Source: Podocnemis expansa (lineage: Eukaryota > Chordata > Testudines > Podocnemididae). Taken from it: DNA of 64,000 nucleotides. Made by a program: the position numbers and the translations under genes. Position 1 is the first letter of the stretch, and each line of letters opens with the position of its first letter. Below, one piece after another: positions 31,491 to 43,078 of the stretch. The DNA lies in assembly GCA_007922195.1 (NCBI GenBank), contig ML682005.1, forward strand, positions 39,186,954 to 39,250,953, in the 5' to 3' direction. Under the pieces are notes generated by a model. It did no database searches, was not told the DNA's origin, and worked only from the letters and a program-made list of their open reading frames with translations.

Positions 31491-34400
31491 GCACATTCTA
31501 AATTACTATTAAGATAAATGGCAAATTAAAGTTAAGCATATGCATATATATTCATGAATCAGGGCTTAAATGATGACTGCCACTGCACTATATCAGGGAA
31601 TATGACAAAATAATAGGTGTCAATTTGATGAACACTAGAATGTCCACTCTGTAATTCCACTCTTTCAACTTTTAGTTGTTCATGTTTGCTACTCCCATTT
31701 ATGAGGAAAACATTACTGTGTTATGTCCTGGGGTTCTGGATATATCCAACTACATCACCATATATTACAACGCAACTGATTCACCATTGAAAACACTGAC
31801 AGTTCCCCCTTTAAACTTACCAATTGCGTTTATGTCAGTTGCGTGCTCTTCACTATTATCAGTAAAAACCAAAATGTTTGTGGACTTTCTTTTTCTTTGA
31901 GAAGAACTTTCAGTGGTTTGGTTTTGGTTGTTTTTTTAAATAATTTGTAGCATCATATTTTAAACTAAAGAAGTTTGACAAAGTAAAATGGAAGTGAATA
32001 AGAGCTTTAGTATTTCTGTCAGATTCTTTTGTGAGTAGGGGCTTTTAAACAGTTTATGAGGTAATCAAGGCAATAATGGAAAATCTTTTTTTTAAATGTT
32101 AAATACTTGAACAGAAAGCAAACCTGCCCTATGTGCAAAGTAAATGATTTACTGATGTTCTCTTTATATTAAATGAGGCAGGAGATCACAAACTAAAAAC
32201 ATTTAAATATAATTTTAAAATTAATTATGCTTCACCCCCATAATAGTATTTAAATTGAATTTAAATTGGTTATTCATTTATTGGGTTCTATATTAAATGT
32301 TTGTTGCCCAGAATCTAAGCAGAGCTGGGGCTGGCGAGAAAAAAACATTCAGTATGATAACTGAGTTCAGTGTAAAACATGTTAAAAAAAAAGTACCAAA
32401 GGACTAAGAAATGTATAGTATGAATGATAGCTCCTATTAATTGTGCTGGTGGTGTTAAATACCTTTTTTATTTAACTTACCATACTGTGCTATCGCAGCA
32501 AGGTATTTAATTATCACTATACTCAATGTATATTTTGCTAAATTAAACAAAAAAGGGAGATAGAAAATCTGAATGTGTTTAGAAATATTACTGCCAAACC
32601 CTCCAGAATGATAGACGAGTTTTGACAATTGTAGTTCTACAATGAAAAAGCACAGCTATCAGTTAATTGATAATCAAGTTGCTCATCTACATATCAACAA
32701 CAATGTCCAAATTTTTTTTATTTTGGTCTTTAGACAATTAAATAAAAAATTTAAAATAAAAATAGCTAAAGAGGAGCAAAACATTATGTTCCTGTCCACG
32801 GTCTTTCAAGGCAAGACATTGAAACAGCTTATGGAAAACAAACTCTATAATAGTCGCCCTTGGATGAAGGAACATATCCAACTTTTCCCTGAGCCCATCA
32901 AAAGAAGACTGAGCTATATTGGATTTTTTATTCAGTTAGAGAGCTTCAGCCTGTTGCCTTCTTCCATTCTCTCTCAGAAATGACTATAAATGTCAATTAA
33001 TTGACCAGCTGAAACTATGGTAACTTCAGGGCTTTTGTCAGAAAAATGCAGAATTCAAAAAGTATTCAATTTTCAGTGCAGATATCAGGAATTAGGTAGG
33101 ATCATTTTATTTAATGTACATATTTTATACAAATTTTTCCACAAAATCAGTCAACCCTTAAGTCAAAGTTTGTTATTTAAAATCAGAGTTCTGTATTTTG
33201 GAAAAACTCAGTGCCTTTATTAGGACAACAAAATGACAGACTCTAAAAACATTTTATCTTTACTCAGATGACTACTCCCTTTGAAATCAATGTAACGTCT
33301 CTCATGAGTTCAGGTAAGCATGTGGAAGTGTCTTAGGATCTAGCAGTGTATTGTTTCCCAATTTCTATAGAAGTTATTCCTGATACTCCTGTGGGATCAT
33401 GTTTGTGCTTTTTTTATTTCAAAAACAAATAGAATTTCTGCTGCAAAAGAGGAATTCTGAACATGGTGAATCACGTAATAAAGGCATGAAGCGACAAGCA
33501 CTTTTATGTACATTTGTAACTTTGTGCAGGGCTGTAATCCCATTGACTCTTCTAGATCTATTTCCGTTGACAAATTGGATCAGGCCCTAGTCATACAAAT
33601 ATCTGCCTCTGTTTTAAAAGGCCTGTAAAACACATTGTGATGTATTCAAATAAAAAGTCACAGCATCAAACAGTTTTAAAACATACATTTTATTACTATT
33701 CTTTCCCAAGAACATAGTATAATTAGTATGATGTACACCAGGAAATATCAGGGGTCTTTTTACAGTATTGTACATCTATATTTTTTCCCTGAAAGTCAAT
33801 TTACTGTAAAGGTATCATTTACCTTCCAAAATACCCTCACAGAAGCTGCTGTCAGAAATGATCCCTTAACAATGATACCGAGATTGACAACACATATTTT
33901 TTGCTGTCTCAATGTGAGCGCAGATAAACAATCATTGTTTCCATACAGAAGAGGCTGTAGTCAAAATAACAAGAATGATAAACAATAATTAATACAATTG
34001 AGCAACATACCAGTAAGTAAAGCCATTGTTGCTGTATATTTTAGTATAGAGTTCAGTAGCATAGTTCCTTAAATAAATCATAAATCTCAGTGGGCTTTTT
34101 ATTATTATTGTTGCATTATGTCTCACATCATTCCTCACTTTTGCATAGGGGTGTTGTAAAGTGATATGCCAGTCAAGAAAGGTGTTTCTGCTTGGGAATA
34201 TATGCAAGCTTAGATCCAGCTCCTGAAATGTATGAAGTGTCATTACCTCACAAATGAGAGTTGAGAGTGCTCGGCACTTCATAAGACTGGGCCACAAGGT
34301 TTTGACTTTACTAATCCATTCCTTTATCTTTCCTTCTAGACTGAAATGGACCCAAACCAAAATGGCAGAGCAGAATATGTTTGAACTTCTGAAGAGGTAC

Positions 34401-35804
34401 AGCTTTAATGTGCAGTTAGCCTATTGTTTCAACTTTTATTTACAGATATCCCTGCTTGGCCCAGAATAGCAGCTGCAGCAATTAAGACACAAATTAAGAA
34501 GCACATTCAGGTTATTTGTCACTAAAATGTTGAGACGTGTTTTTCTTCATGGTGATGATATGTGTAGTTTTCAGAGATAGTCTTACTCAGAGGTGGAAAG
34601 CCCTTGTGGCTCATCAGTACCATTGAGACTGATACACTGGTTCAAATCTTCTTCCTGGTAGAACCATGCAAAGGGAATTTACATCTGTCCCAAACATAAA
34701 GTAGAGGACTTCTCAGCAGGCATAAAGTCAGCATGGCTCATTAGCTCACAACACATTGGTTGTTGGAAGTGCACTGGAGATGTGGAGGAATGAAGAGGAA
34801 GTATGTCAGGGTGGATGCATGAGGGGAAGATATTAAAATGTTCCAAATAAACCTTCATCAGTGGAAGAGTCTAATGGGACCACTCTTAGGAGACTTAATT
34901 TACAGCAGGCTGAACAATCCCCTAAGTAATGTTTGGGGCCAATTCAACTCTGGTGGCTCCAGCATCACACCATCCAGATGGTGGCTGAAAGCAGCCTTTT
35001 CTACTCAGGACAGCTAAGAACTAGCCCACCAGAATCTGATGGTCAAAATCATGGCCTAACTAGAGTTAAGGGGAGTTTACTGTTGATTTCAAGCAATCCA
35101 GGATTTCATTCAACATATATAAGTTGCCAAAGGGCAGGAAAGAAGAAACAGTGCAAGACACTTAACGTGATACTGTCTCAGTAAAACAGTAAAGATTAAC
35201 TATTTTTAAAATAATAAGTGCTTGTTGAAATTATCTAAAAAAGGCAGATAGATGAGCAAAGTGTGAAGGTGTATTTGCATGTGGGCTTTGAAGCATGACC
35301 ATAGGTCTTCCTCACACAAAACTCTCATTAAGTCACTGAGGGTTTTGCTGGACTAAACACTGAATAAAAACTGAAGGTTTTGGCTCTAAGTTTGTGTTTT
35401 GTGCTGATTTCCAGTGCATGGTTTTTGCTGAGGAACAGTCTTCAGTCGCTAGCAGTTTAATTCATTTAAAAAAATGTGTAAATTCCACCAAATGAACTGT
35501 ATTCAGGTAGATGTATGCATTGAGTTTTGGAAGACTTTATCCGTTTTTTCTTTATGCTTTGGCCTTAATAGATGAGCTAGTTCTTGCACTGCTAAACAAA
35601 TTGACCGTTAGAGTATTCTTATAGAGAGTAGGGAGGGGTATTCATTGATATTGAAACTCCCTATCTCCTCCACTTTTCCTCTAGATTAAGCATCTATAAA
35701 AATGCTTAATGAATTGCAGTAGGGCCAAACCATACCTGATGAATCTATCAGTTTTCTTGCCCGGCTGTTCCAAAAGGCTGGGCGTTCATTATGAATTGGC
35801 AATT
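31491..35804. other. single-copy DNA, no gene seen
   Basis: AT-rich. TTAAATACCTT (32,455-32,465) is perfectly inverted at 32,500-32,510. The longest frames (113 codons at 32,642-32,983 plus; 123 codons at 33,989-34,360 minus) are unsupported by any domain, codon pattern or splice site, and I do not call them. No repeat family was recognised with confidence. Confidence 0.55.
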
Positions 35805-35812
35805 AATTATTA

Positions 35813-36020
35813 CAATGTTTCCGAACCAGTGTGCCATGGCACACAGCTGTGCCATCAGGTCCAAGCAAGTGTGCCACAAAATTTTTCTAAAACACTACTC
35901 AAAGAGCTCTGGATTGTCTCATTCATTCATGAGTTCATTTGGAAACTATATAGTGGTGTGCCTCAAATTAATTAAGGGTAGCAAGGTGTGCCACCACAGA
36001 GAAAATGTTGAGAACCACTG
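35813..36020. mobile_element. hAT-type MITE (family 1, copy 1)
   Basis: Ends CAATGTTTCCGAACCA and, inverted, CAGTGGTTCTCAACA. Flanking 8-bp repeats AATTATTA and CATTATTA agree at 7 of 8 positions. The interior phrases GTGTGCCATGGCACAC and AAAGAGCTCTGGATTG recur at 48,438-48,654, so the two are copies of one family. The 8-bp duplication and CA-GTGG ends are those of hAT transposons. Confidence 0.85.
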
Positions 36021-36028
36021 CATTATTA

Positions 36029-39000
36029 GACGCTAAAACAGTCACGCTGAACTGCCTTCACATTTCTCCTCCCAAAAATCCCTTTGTGAGTCAATTTTAG
36101 GGCTATTCCTCAGTATTTTGGCCTTATCTTTCAGCTTGCTCCTTTTCAAAATTAACTCTATGTCCTTCTTTTTTTACTTACTTTTTAAAGGCAGTATGGA
36201 CTTTATTCCCAGCCAGAGAAAATCTATCCAATCTAGTCCCAAATACACCTGAGGTAGCTACATGTCAGGTACCAGTAAGGAAGGAACATGACTTGAATAG
36301 ATCCTTCCACACACTGCTACATTACTGATTCATTTTCACTGCCAAGAACCATCATCTTCTGAACAGCTGCCTAACCTTTGGGAAATATGAGCCACTTTCC
36401 AGACCTGTTTTTATTATTATTCCTATAATGCCATAAGTAACTATGACAAATTAAGAAGGCAGTTTCCTGATCCAGGATATTTGCAATTGCCTTTGAACAA
36501 TATTTTTCTGTTTGGCCTTCCATGCCCAGTGCTAGTTGTATAATTTTAGGTCAGTGGTTAGAAGGAAAATAGGCATATGAAGACAATGCCACAAAAGAGA
36601 AAAACTAATTAACATAGCATGATTAGATAGACTGTTGAGTAATATACAGGTGTATAAATTCATGCTACCTAAACTAACCAGCTTTAAAAGAAAATAGAAA
36701 AAAAAATTGTGGCAGGTCTGCACCAGGTATAAATGAAGTCAGTTCCATTGAAATAAGTAGGGTGATATAATTTTACCCCAGCGAAGCATTAGGCCTTCCT
36801 TTAAAAATGATTTGACAGAACTAGTATTTACTATTTCTGTGTATAATATACATTGTGGGGGTTCTTTGAAAGACTTAAAAAAAGGAAAGTAAAAATTTTC
36901 AGTTGAGAACTAAGGCTGATGGGTAATTTTGAATGTGACAAATTCCTAGTTAAAATACATGTATATTTATGGCTAATCTAATTTGTATTAGAGTTCTTCT
37001 TTGCTCAACATGTAGAGGATGCAAGTTTATTTAATCACAACTTTAATACTTTCATCTTATAATAGAAGACTCACAGGTATGGATCCAAACTGGTAGCAAC
37101 TCCCTACTAGTTTAATGCAAATTAGGAGATCAATACTCGTGGGAACAATGCAGAAATATTTCCACATGACTTGCTCCTGCTGAATTGCTGATATAAGGCT
37201 CCACTACAGGATATAATACTGACAGCAGGGAAAAATTTCCTTAGCCTCTTCCATCCCTTTTGAATAAAGTTATTAAAAATCATACTAATTAACAGTAGCT
37301 TATCCCTACTGCTTGAAACAATCCCGTTTTGAAGGTGCTGTACAATATGTTTCCTTTGCTATGTAAAAACCTTGTGTTAGAAGAGCTGGTCTATTGTAAT
37401 AGTTTATCAGTCATTTTTAGAAATTACATGGTCATATTTTTCTTTATGTATCACAGACATGCTTTTGAAAACATATTGAAGCCGTATGTTCACACACACA
37501 AACAAACACGCATACAGATATCATAGATGTAGATTTATAACATATTTACCCTTGGGTTAGGGTTAGGGTTAGGGAATCCTGAAGTACTTCAGGACCAGAT
37601 CTTCAAAGGTATTCACATGATTTCAATAGCAGTTAGGTGTCAGAATGCCTTTGAGGATGTGGGCCTCTGTGTCCAAGTATTTTACCTATATTGTTTTAAA
37701 GACATCATCCCTGTAGTATATCAGCTCAAAGTATAACTGAATACCAAAGATTTTACAAAATATAATTGCATGTACTTTATATGGTAAAACCTGTTTTTTG
37801 AGTTAGCTAGTCAAGATAAAAAAACTCCCCTTATGGAGGTGGGGTCATACAGTCATATATTATGCCCTCAGGTGAAGAAAGGCCTATCGCTTTTATTCTA
37901 TTAGTATTTTCTGGATTGTACCATAATATATTATAGTTCTGCAGACAGTTCACCTATTGTACTTTAAAAATCTCTACTCTTACATGGAGCATTATTTATA
38001 ATTAGATCTGGTTAAATATTACTCTAATTTAGTGCATGAACTACTTCTGGTTCATGAATATTCATTCAGATTCCAAACAACTGTTTGGTTCCACCATACC
38101 TCAAAATATTTACTATCCACAAACATCTGCGCAAACAGGGTGGCTTTTATTTTGTTTGTTTAAAATAAACATTTGTTTGGATAAGCTTCACAGGAAAAAT
38201 TGACCCATGTGTAATGTGAAAATGCAGTGCCTGCCACTCTTCTTAAAAGGCCACATGCATGCCCATACAGGAGCTGTCCATGCCACAGACATCACCTCTG
38301 CACCAGTCCTACCTATGCTCTGGAAGAAGATCACAGCAGTGTGATCTGCAACGGGCCAGAGCAGGGTAGGCAGACCTACTGCCCTCTGTGTACATATCAT
38401 TTTGTGCACGTGGATTGCAACTGCTATTATACCCCATATGCTAGAATCCTGCCTCAAGAAGGCTGTATAGTATCATCCTTTCCTTAGGTTGGGAGTAGAT
38501 TTCACTATCCTGTCCCTCTGAACAGAGCTTGAATGTGTATGGATTGGATTTCTTTTATAGGAGTACAAGGGCATGTATACATCAACAAGATTATATGTCA
38601 CTAATCATTCTTCTATTTATTCATTTTTTGTGACTTGGTGGTATCACTTAAATGTTTCGGTTATTTCTGGAAACAGAAACAGTTCCATGTGATGAAAATG
38701 ACCAATTACACATCAGAAATAATGAGTAGCCGCAATGAACAGTTCCCACAGTCCTCATAGGTTGAAAGTTGTCTGCATAAAGAATTCAGTCAATGTTTTT
38801 GAATAAGGAATACATATACAGATATCAGGATCGATTAAAAAAAATTCACGGACAGAATATAGCATTTTTCCTAATAATTTGTCTAGCTCTAGTTATGAGG
38901 GATTTTAATTTAATTTAAATGTTGAAAAGGGAAATTTAGAGACCTTTAAACAGCAAGGGAAGAAAGATTCTGATATTACACAGCAGGGAGAGTTGAGTGG

Positions 39001-39400
39001 GCATGACACATTGATCACCAGCTTTTCACAAGCTGAAATCCTACCACAAATCCCATGTAAAGTAGTGAATTTGGTAGTGTCATCTTAGAAAGAACTGGAA
39101 CAGTAAAAGAACTGGAATAGCAAGATTGTTGGATATAAGGGTAAAAGAAATGAACTGTATGAACTTGCTGTGTGCCTGCCCAGTCTGTTCCTATTCTTTT
39201 ACCAGTCAGCACCTTATTTATTATTTGTTTGTGTTGTGATAATGCCTACAAACCCATCATAAACTTGCTCAGACAAACAACAAAAAGACATTCTCTGCCT
39301 GAAAGAACATACTGAACACCTTCCAGTTGTGCAATAAATGACATGACTAACTCCTGTCACATCCTTTCACCCTCTATCTATATTACGCCTATAAACCATG
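36029..39400. other. single-copy DNA, no gene seen
   Basis: AT-rich; a CA/AAAC-rich tract near 37,490-37,512 lies 40 bp before a short telomere-like repeat. Opposed frames of 86-89 codons at 38,188-38,487 have no domain; a cysteine-rich look (C-x2-C...) on the plus strand is not enough to call a zinc finger. Confidence 0.5.
37552..37574 (+). repeat. short interstitial telomeric repeat
   Basis: TTGGG followed by three perfect TTAGGG units. Vertebrate telomeres are TTAGGG, so this is a short interstitial telomeric sequence, perhaps left by double-strand break repair; chance or slippage is possible at three units. Confidence 0.6.
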
Positions 39401-39408
39401 AGCTAGAG

Positions 39409-39842
39409 CAGGAGTGGGCAAACTACAGCCCACAAGCTAGATGTAGCCTGCAGGAGCCTTTCATCAGGTCCTCTAGCTCGGCCTGACTGGAGCACAGCAG
39501 CCATACCTCCCACCCGACCCCATCCCTCACCTCTCACCCACCATGTGCAGCAGTGTCCACTGGCACCCTGGCCGAAATGTGTCTGCTGCTCCTCTCTCAC
39601 TACATTGACCCAGCAGTGGTGTGCTGGCCAGAATGCAGTGACTGTTCCCCCAGTCTCCAGCAGCGCCCTTCATAGAGACTGCTCTACCGCCATAGCTCTT
39701 CCTCCCCACCATCATGCAAGCCCAGCGGTGCCCTGATTGGTGCTGTCCCTCCTCCCAGCCCCACCCCTTCCCCTGGTGGGCACCCCTGCAGCCCACCTAG
39801 ATGCAGATGTGACCCGCTGGACAAAAAGTTTGCCCACTCCTG
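39409..39842. mobile_element. hAT-type MITE with GC-rich core
   Basis: Perfect 16-bp inverted ends CAGGAGTGGGCAAACT / AGTTTGCCCACTCCTG, typical of hAT (Charlie-like) termini. The interior is GC-rich, about 400 bp, non-coding. Flanking octamers AGCTAGAG and AGTTTAAA agree at only 4 of 8 positions, so the duplication is unclear. Short overlapping frames on both strands are core artefacts. The element is followed directly by an AAAAATTT-type tandem tract (39,845-39,873), in which the Tigger element landed. Confidence 0.8.
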
Positions 39843-39886
39843 AGTTTAAAAATTTAAAAATTTAAAAATTTTAAGAATTAATTTTA

Positions 39887-42348
39887 CAGCTAGTCCTCAC
39901 TTAGTGACCTACTCGTTTAGTGACCCCTCAGAGTTATGACCAGCTCTCTGATGAGTTGGTATTATGGCGACGTACGAGAACTCGCATCAACTCTCTCAGA
40001 TTCATCTCGTTCCCGCAGTCAGAACTAGCGTTTTTCATCTATGTATTTTTACTTTATTGTGCACCCCAAAGTACAAGATGTCGGCGAAAAGGAAGAGCAT
40101 GACTTCACCCAGAGAAAGTGCCAAGAAACAAAGGAAGGCTATCGATCTTGAGACAAAATTGAAGACAATAAATGAATATGAAGCTGGTAAGAAAGTTAAA
40201 GCGATAGCACGTGACTTGGAGCTGGCGCATTCAACTGCATCAACGATCTTGAAGGATAAAGATCGAGTGAAAGAAGCAGTGAAATCATCAAAAGGATATA
40301 AAGCCATAATAACTAGGCAGCAGAAAGGCCTCATTCACGAAATGGAAAAATTACTGGTGATATGGTTTGACGACCAGATACAAAAAAAATGCCAATGAGC
40401 CTTTTAATAATTCAAGCAAAGGCACGCAGTATCTTTGAAATGTTGAAAGCGCGCGAAAATGAAGAGTCAACAGAAACATTTACGGCAAGTCATGGATGGT
40501 TTCAACGTTTTCGTCGGAGATTCAGCCTTCATAATCAAAGTATCAATGGTGAGGCGGCAAGCGTGGACATAGAAGCATCAGAAAGATTTGTGGATGAATT
40601 TGACGAAATGATCGAGAAAGGCGGGTATTGTCCGGAACAGATCTTTAATGCAGACGAAACCGGACTATTTTGGAAAAAATACCCGAAAGATCCTACATAC
40701 ACAAAGAGGCTAAAGCAATGCCCGGTTTCAAGGCTTTTAAGGACAGGGTCACGTTGTTGTTGGGAGGAAATGTCGCTGGATTTCAGTTAAAACCTTTTCT
40801 CATCTATCGTTCTGCAAACCCACGTGCACTGAAGCAGGTTAGTAAGCACATGCTGCCCGTTTACTATCATTCAAATAACAAAGCATGGATGACGCAATCT
40901 TTATTTGAGGACTGGTTCATGAACTGCTTCATACCCTTGGTCAAGCATTACTGTCTGGAAAACGATGTTCCCTTTAAAATTATCCTCCTACTTGATAACG
41001 CCCTAGGCCACCCCCAGCATCTTGATGATCTACACCCTGATGTAAAGGTCGTGTATCTGCCTAAAAACACAACTGCTGTGTTACAACCAATGGACCAGGG
41101 GGCTCTCTCTATGTTTAAAGCGCTATATTTGCGCGCAACATTTTCCAAAGCGGTAGCAGCAACAGAAAATGGTGAAGTAACCCTGCGCGATTTTTGGAAA
41201 TCATAATATTTTACACTGCATAAAGAACATTGAATCAGCTTGGGCGGAAGTGACAGAAAAGTGCATGCAAGGCATATGGAAAAAATGCCTGAAACGTTTT
41301 GTAAATAATTTCGAAGGGTTTGAGAAAGACGAACATATTGATGTCATAAATAAAAAAATTGTGGAACTTGCTAATGTGCTTAATTTAGATGTTGAAGTGG
41401 AAGATATTGAAGAATTAATGGAATACGTCGAGGGAGAGCTAACTAATGAAGATTTAATAGAGTTGGAAGCGCAGCAGCACTTGAAAGAGGAGGAAGAAGA
41501 AGAAGCAGAAGAGGAAAGAGTAGAAGAAGTACAAAAGAAGTTCACTGTAAAGGGGTTAGCTGATGTCTTCTCCAAAGTGAATGCAGCGATGTTAGAACTA
41601 GAGAGTATGGACCCGAATGTTGAATGGTTCACGAAAGTGGAACAACAAATGAATGAAATTTTACGATGCTATCGTGAAATTTATGAAGAAAAAAAGAAAA
41701 TTACAGCGCAGACCACACTAACGAGATACTTCTCTAAAGTTCCATCCAGGACCCCTACCCCTACCCTTGCAAGTCCTTCCATTTCCTTGCCATCATCTCC
41801 CTTACCAGGGCCTTCTACAGCTCCTGATAACCCTGCTGATCTCTCCGATGATGACATTGATGACCCCCCTGCTGCTGAACCACACTTTGAAGGATTTGAT
41901 GAGTGAAAATGTCAATGTAATCTGAATGTTTATTTTCATATTTCTTTGGTACATCATTTTTATAATTTTTGCTGATTGCATTTTTATGTTCTGTAATACA
42001 GTATGTAAGGAGTTATGCCAATAAAACAAAGTTATCATGATGGAGTTTATTTTAGGCCTTTTCTTTACAGTACTATTCAGAATATTAAAAACGATTACCT
42101 GTATTTACAGTACACTATGCAAACTAAGTTCAGTACATTAGAGCTTAAAACATTTAAAATATATATTAAAAATGTTATAAATGATGCAAAGGTGACATTA
42201 AAACTATCTACAGATGGTTGAAAAACCCACTACCAGTAAAGTACATTATGCCTGAAATACCGGTAAGGGCTGCTCCTCGTTTAGCGACCAATTCGTTTAT
42301 CAACCGGGTTTCAGGAATGGAACCCGGTCACTAAGTGAGGACTACCTG
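39887..42348 (+). mobile_element. complete Tigger/pogo-like DNA transposon, 2,462 bp
   Basis: The element starts CAGCTAGTCCTCACTTAG and ends, inverted, CAGGTAGTCCTCACTTAG; the terminal match extends to 23 bp with one mismatch. It is flanked by TA on both sides (39,885-39,886 and 42,349-42,350), the target of Tc1/mariner/pogo elements. A single transposase gene lies inside, in plus orientation, split by three frameshifts. Sub-terminal blocks CTCGTTTAGTGACC and GTTTAGCGACCAATTCG repeat the end motif. It sits in an A/T-rich tract. It is far less decayed than the LINE and LTR copies nearby, and a 368-bp derivative is at 59,699-60,066. Confidence 0.92.
40078..41906 (+). pseudogene. Tigger-like (CENP-B-type) transposase, three frameshifts
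   Basis: The likely start is ATG at 40,078 (MSAKRKSMTSPRES). The N-terminal part (to about 40,398) has a CENP-B-type helix-turn-helix domain (KLKTINEYEAGKKVKAIARD). The second DNA-binding helix region follows in another frame (40,389-40,700; SHGWFQRFRRR). The DDE catalytic domain keeps all three acidic residues: D in NADETGLFWK (codon 40,653), D in LLLDNALGHPQ (40,994) and D in QPMDQGALSMFK (41,093), with 32 residues between the last two. The C-terminal part (41,250-41,906) has an acidic Glu-rich linker and a TLTRYFSKVPSRTP motif. Frames change at an A8 run near 40,381, near 40,690-40,705 and near 41,195-41,210; the aligned reading shows no additional internal stop by eye. Family transposases cut and paste DNA in the nucleus; this copy cannot make full-length protein as assembled. 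Confidence 0.9.
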
Positions 42349-42350
42349 TA

Positions 42351-42869
42351 TTTAAAAATTAATCTCAGGTAATCAGGTCTGTCCCGCAATTTGGCGGGGC
42401 AGCATAGATAGGGTCAGGCTAAAACCAAGTTTAAAACCACTTTATGGATGAGATTGGGAATTAACTAATCAAACTACACAATCTGGAACTGTGTGTTATC
42501 CAAACTGAAATATGGCCCCCAGCTCTATTATAAGGCCAAGTAGAAACAAGGCCCTTGCCCAGTCTTAAGAAGCATATCAATTTCATGAGCAACCAGTAGA
42601 AAAAAAATATAGACCAGCAAGGTATTGTTGGTGAAAAGAAAAACAGCAGCAGATAGTATGTAATGTGAACACTTTACTGTAAACACAAGAAATACTGTTA
42701 AAAAGAATGAATATAATTCAGCTGAGGTCTTTACTAGAATGAAAACTTAAGTTACTGCAAAATTTGCATGGCTTTGTGCTTCCTGTTGAACATTTTAAAT
42801 GCATTAGAAAGCGTAGCATACACCTTTTCTTGGATTCATAAATAGCCTCCCACCTCATATTAAAGGCCT
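42351..42869. other. no feature seen
   Basis: Single-copy AT-rich DNA between the Tigger element and the inverted repeat. Confidence 0.55.
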
Positions 42870-43078
42870 GCGTTTAATTCATTTAATATTCCCACCACTA
42901 ACGATGCCTATTTAAGACAGCCTTTTAAAAGTTTGTAACATTAATTTAATGGAAAAATGCCAATACTGTTCTAAGAACTCTATTAGATTTTCTCCCTGTT
43001 AAATTAATGTTACTAACTTTTAATGGATGTTGTAATTAGATGTTATTATTAACAGGAATATTACCTAAATTAAAATCA
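42870..43078. repeat. inverted repeat with about 78-bp arms
   Basis: The left arm (42,870-42,948) includes TTTAATATTCC, TTTTAAAAGTTTGTAACATT and AATTTA. The right arm (43,000-43,078) is its imperfect inverse, including AAATTAATGTTACTAACTTT, TAATGG and GGAATATTACC. The innermost 27 bp agree at about 24 positions and the outer part less. A 51-bp centre separates the arms. Either an old MITE or a conserved low-copy repeat; ends and duplication are not defined. Confidence 0.65.

Noticed and set aside
32642..34360. 113- and 123-codon ORFs
   Set aside because: No family resemblance, AT-rich composition as in flanks, no defensible splice or promoter signals.
38188..38487. Cysteine-containing ORF resembling a zinc finger
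   Set aside because: Cys/His spacing does not match any zinc-binding class and an equally long frame lies on the opposite strand.
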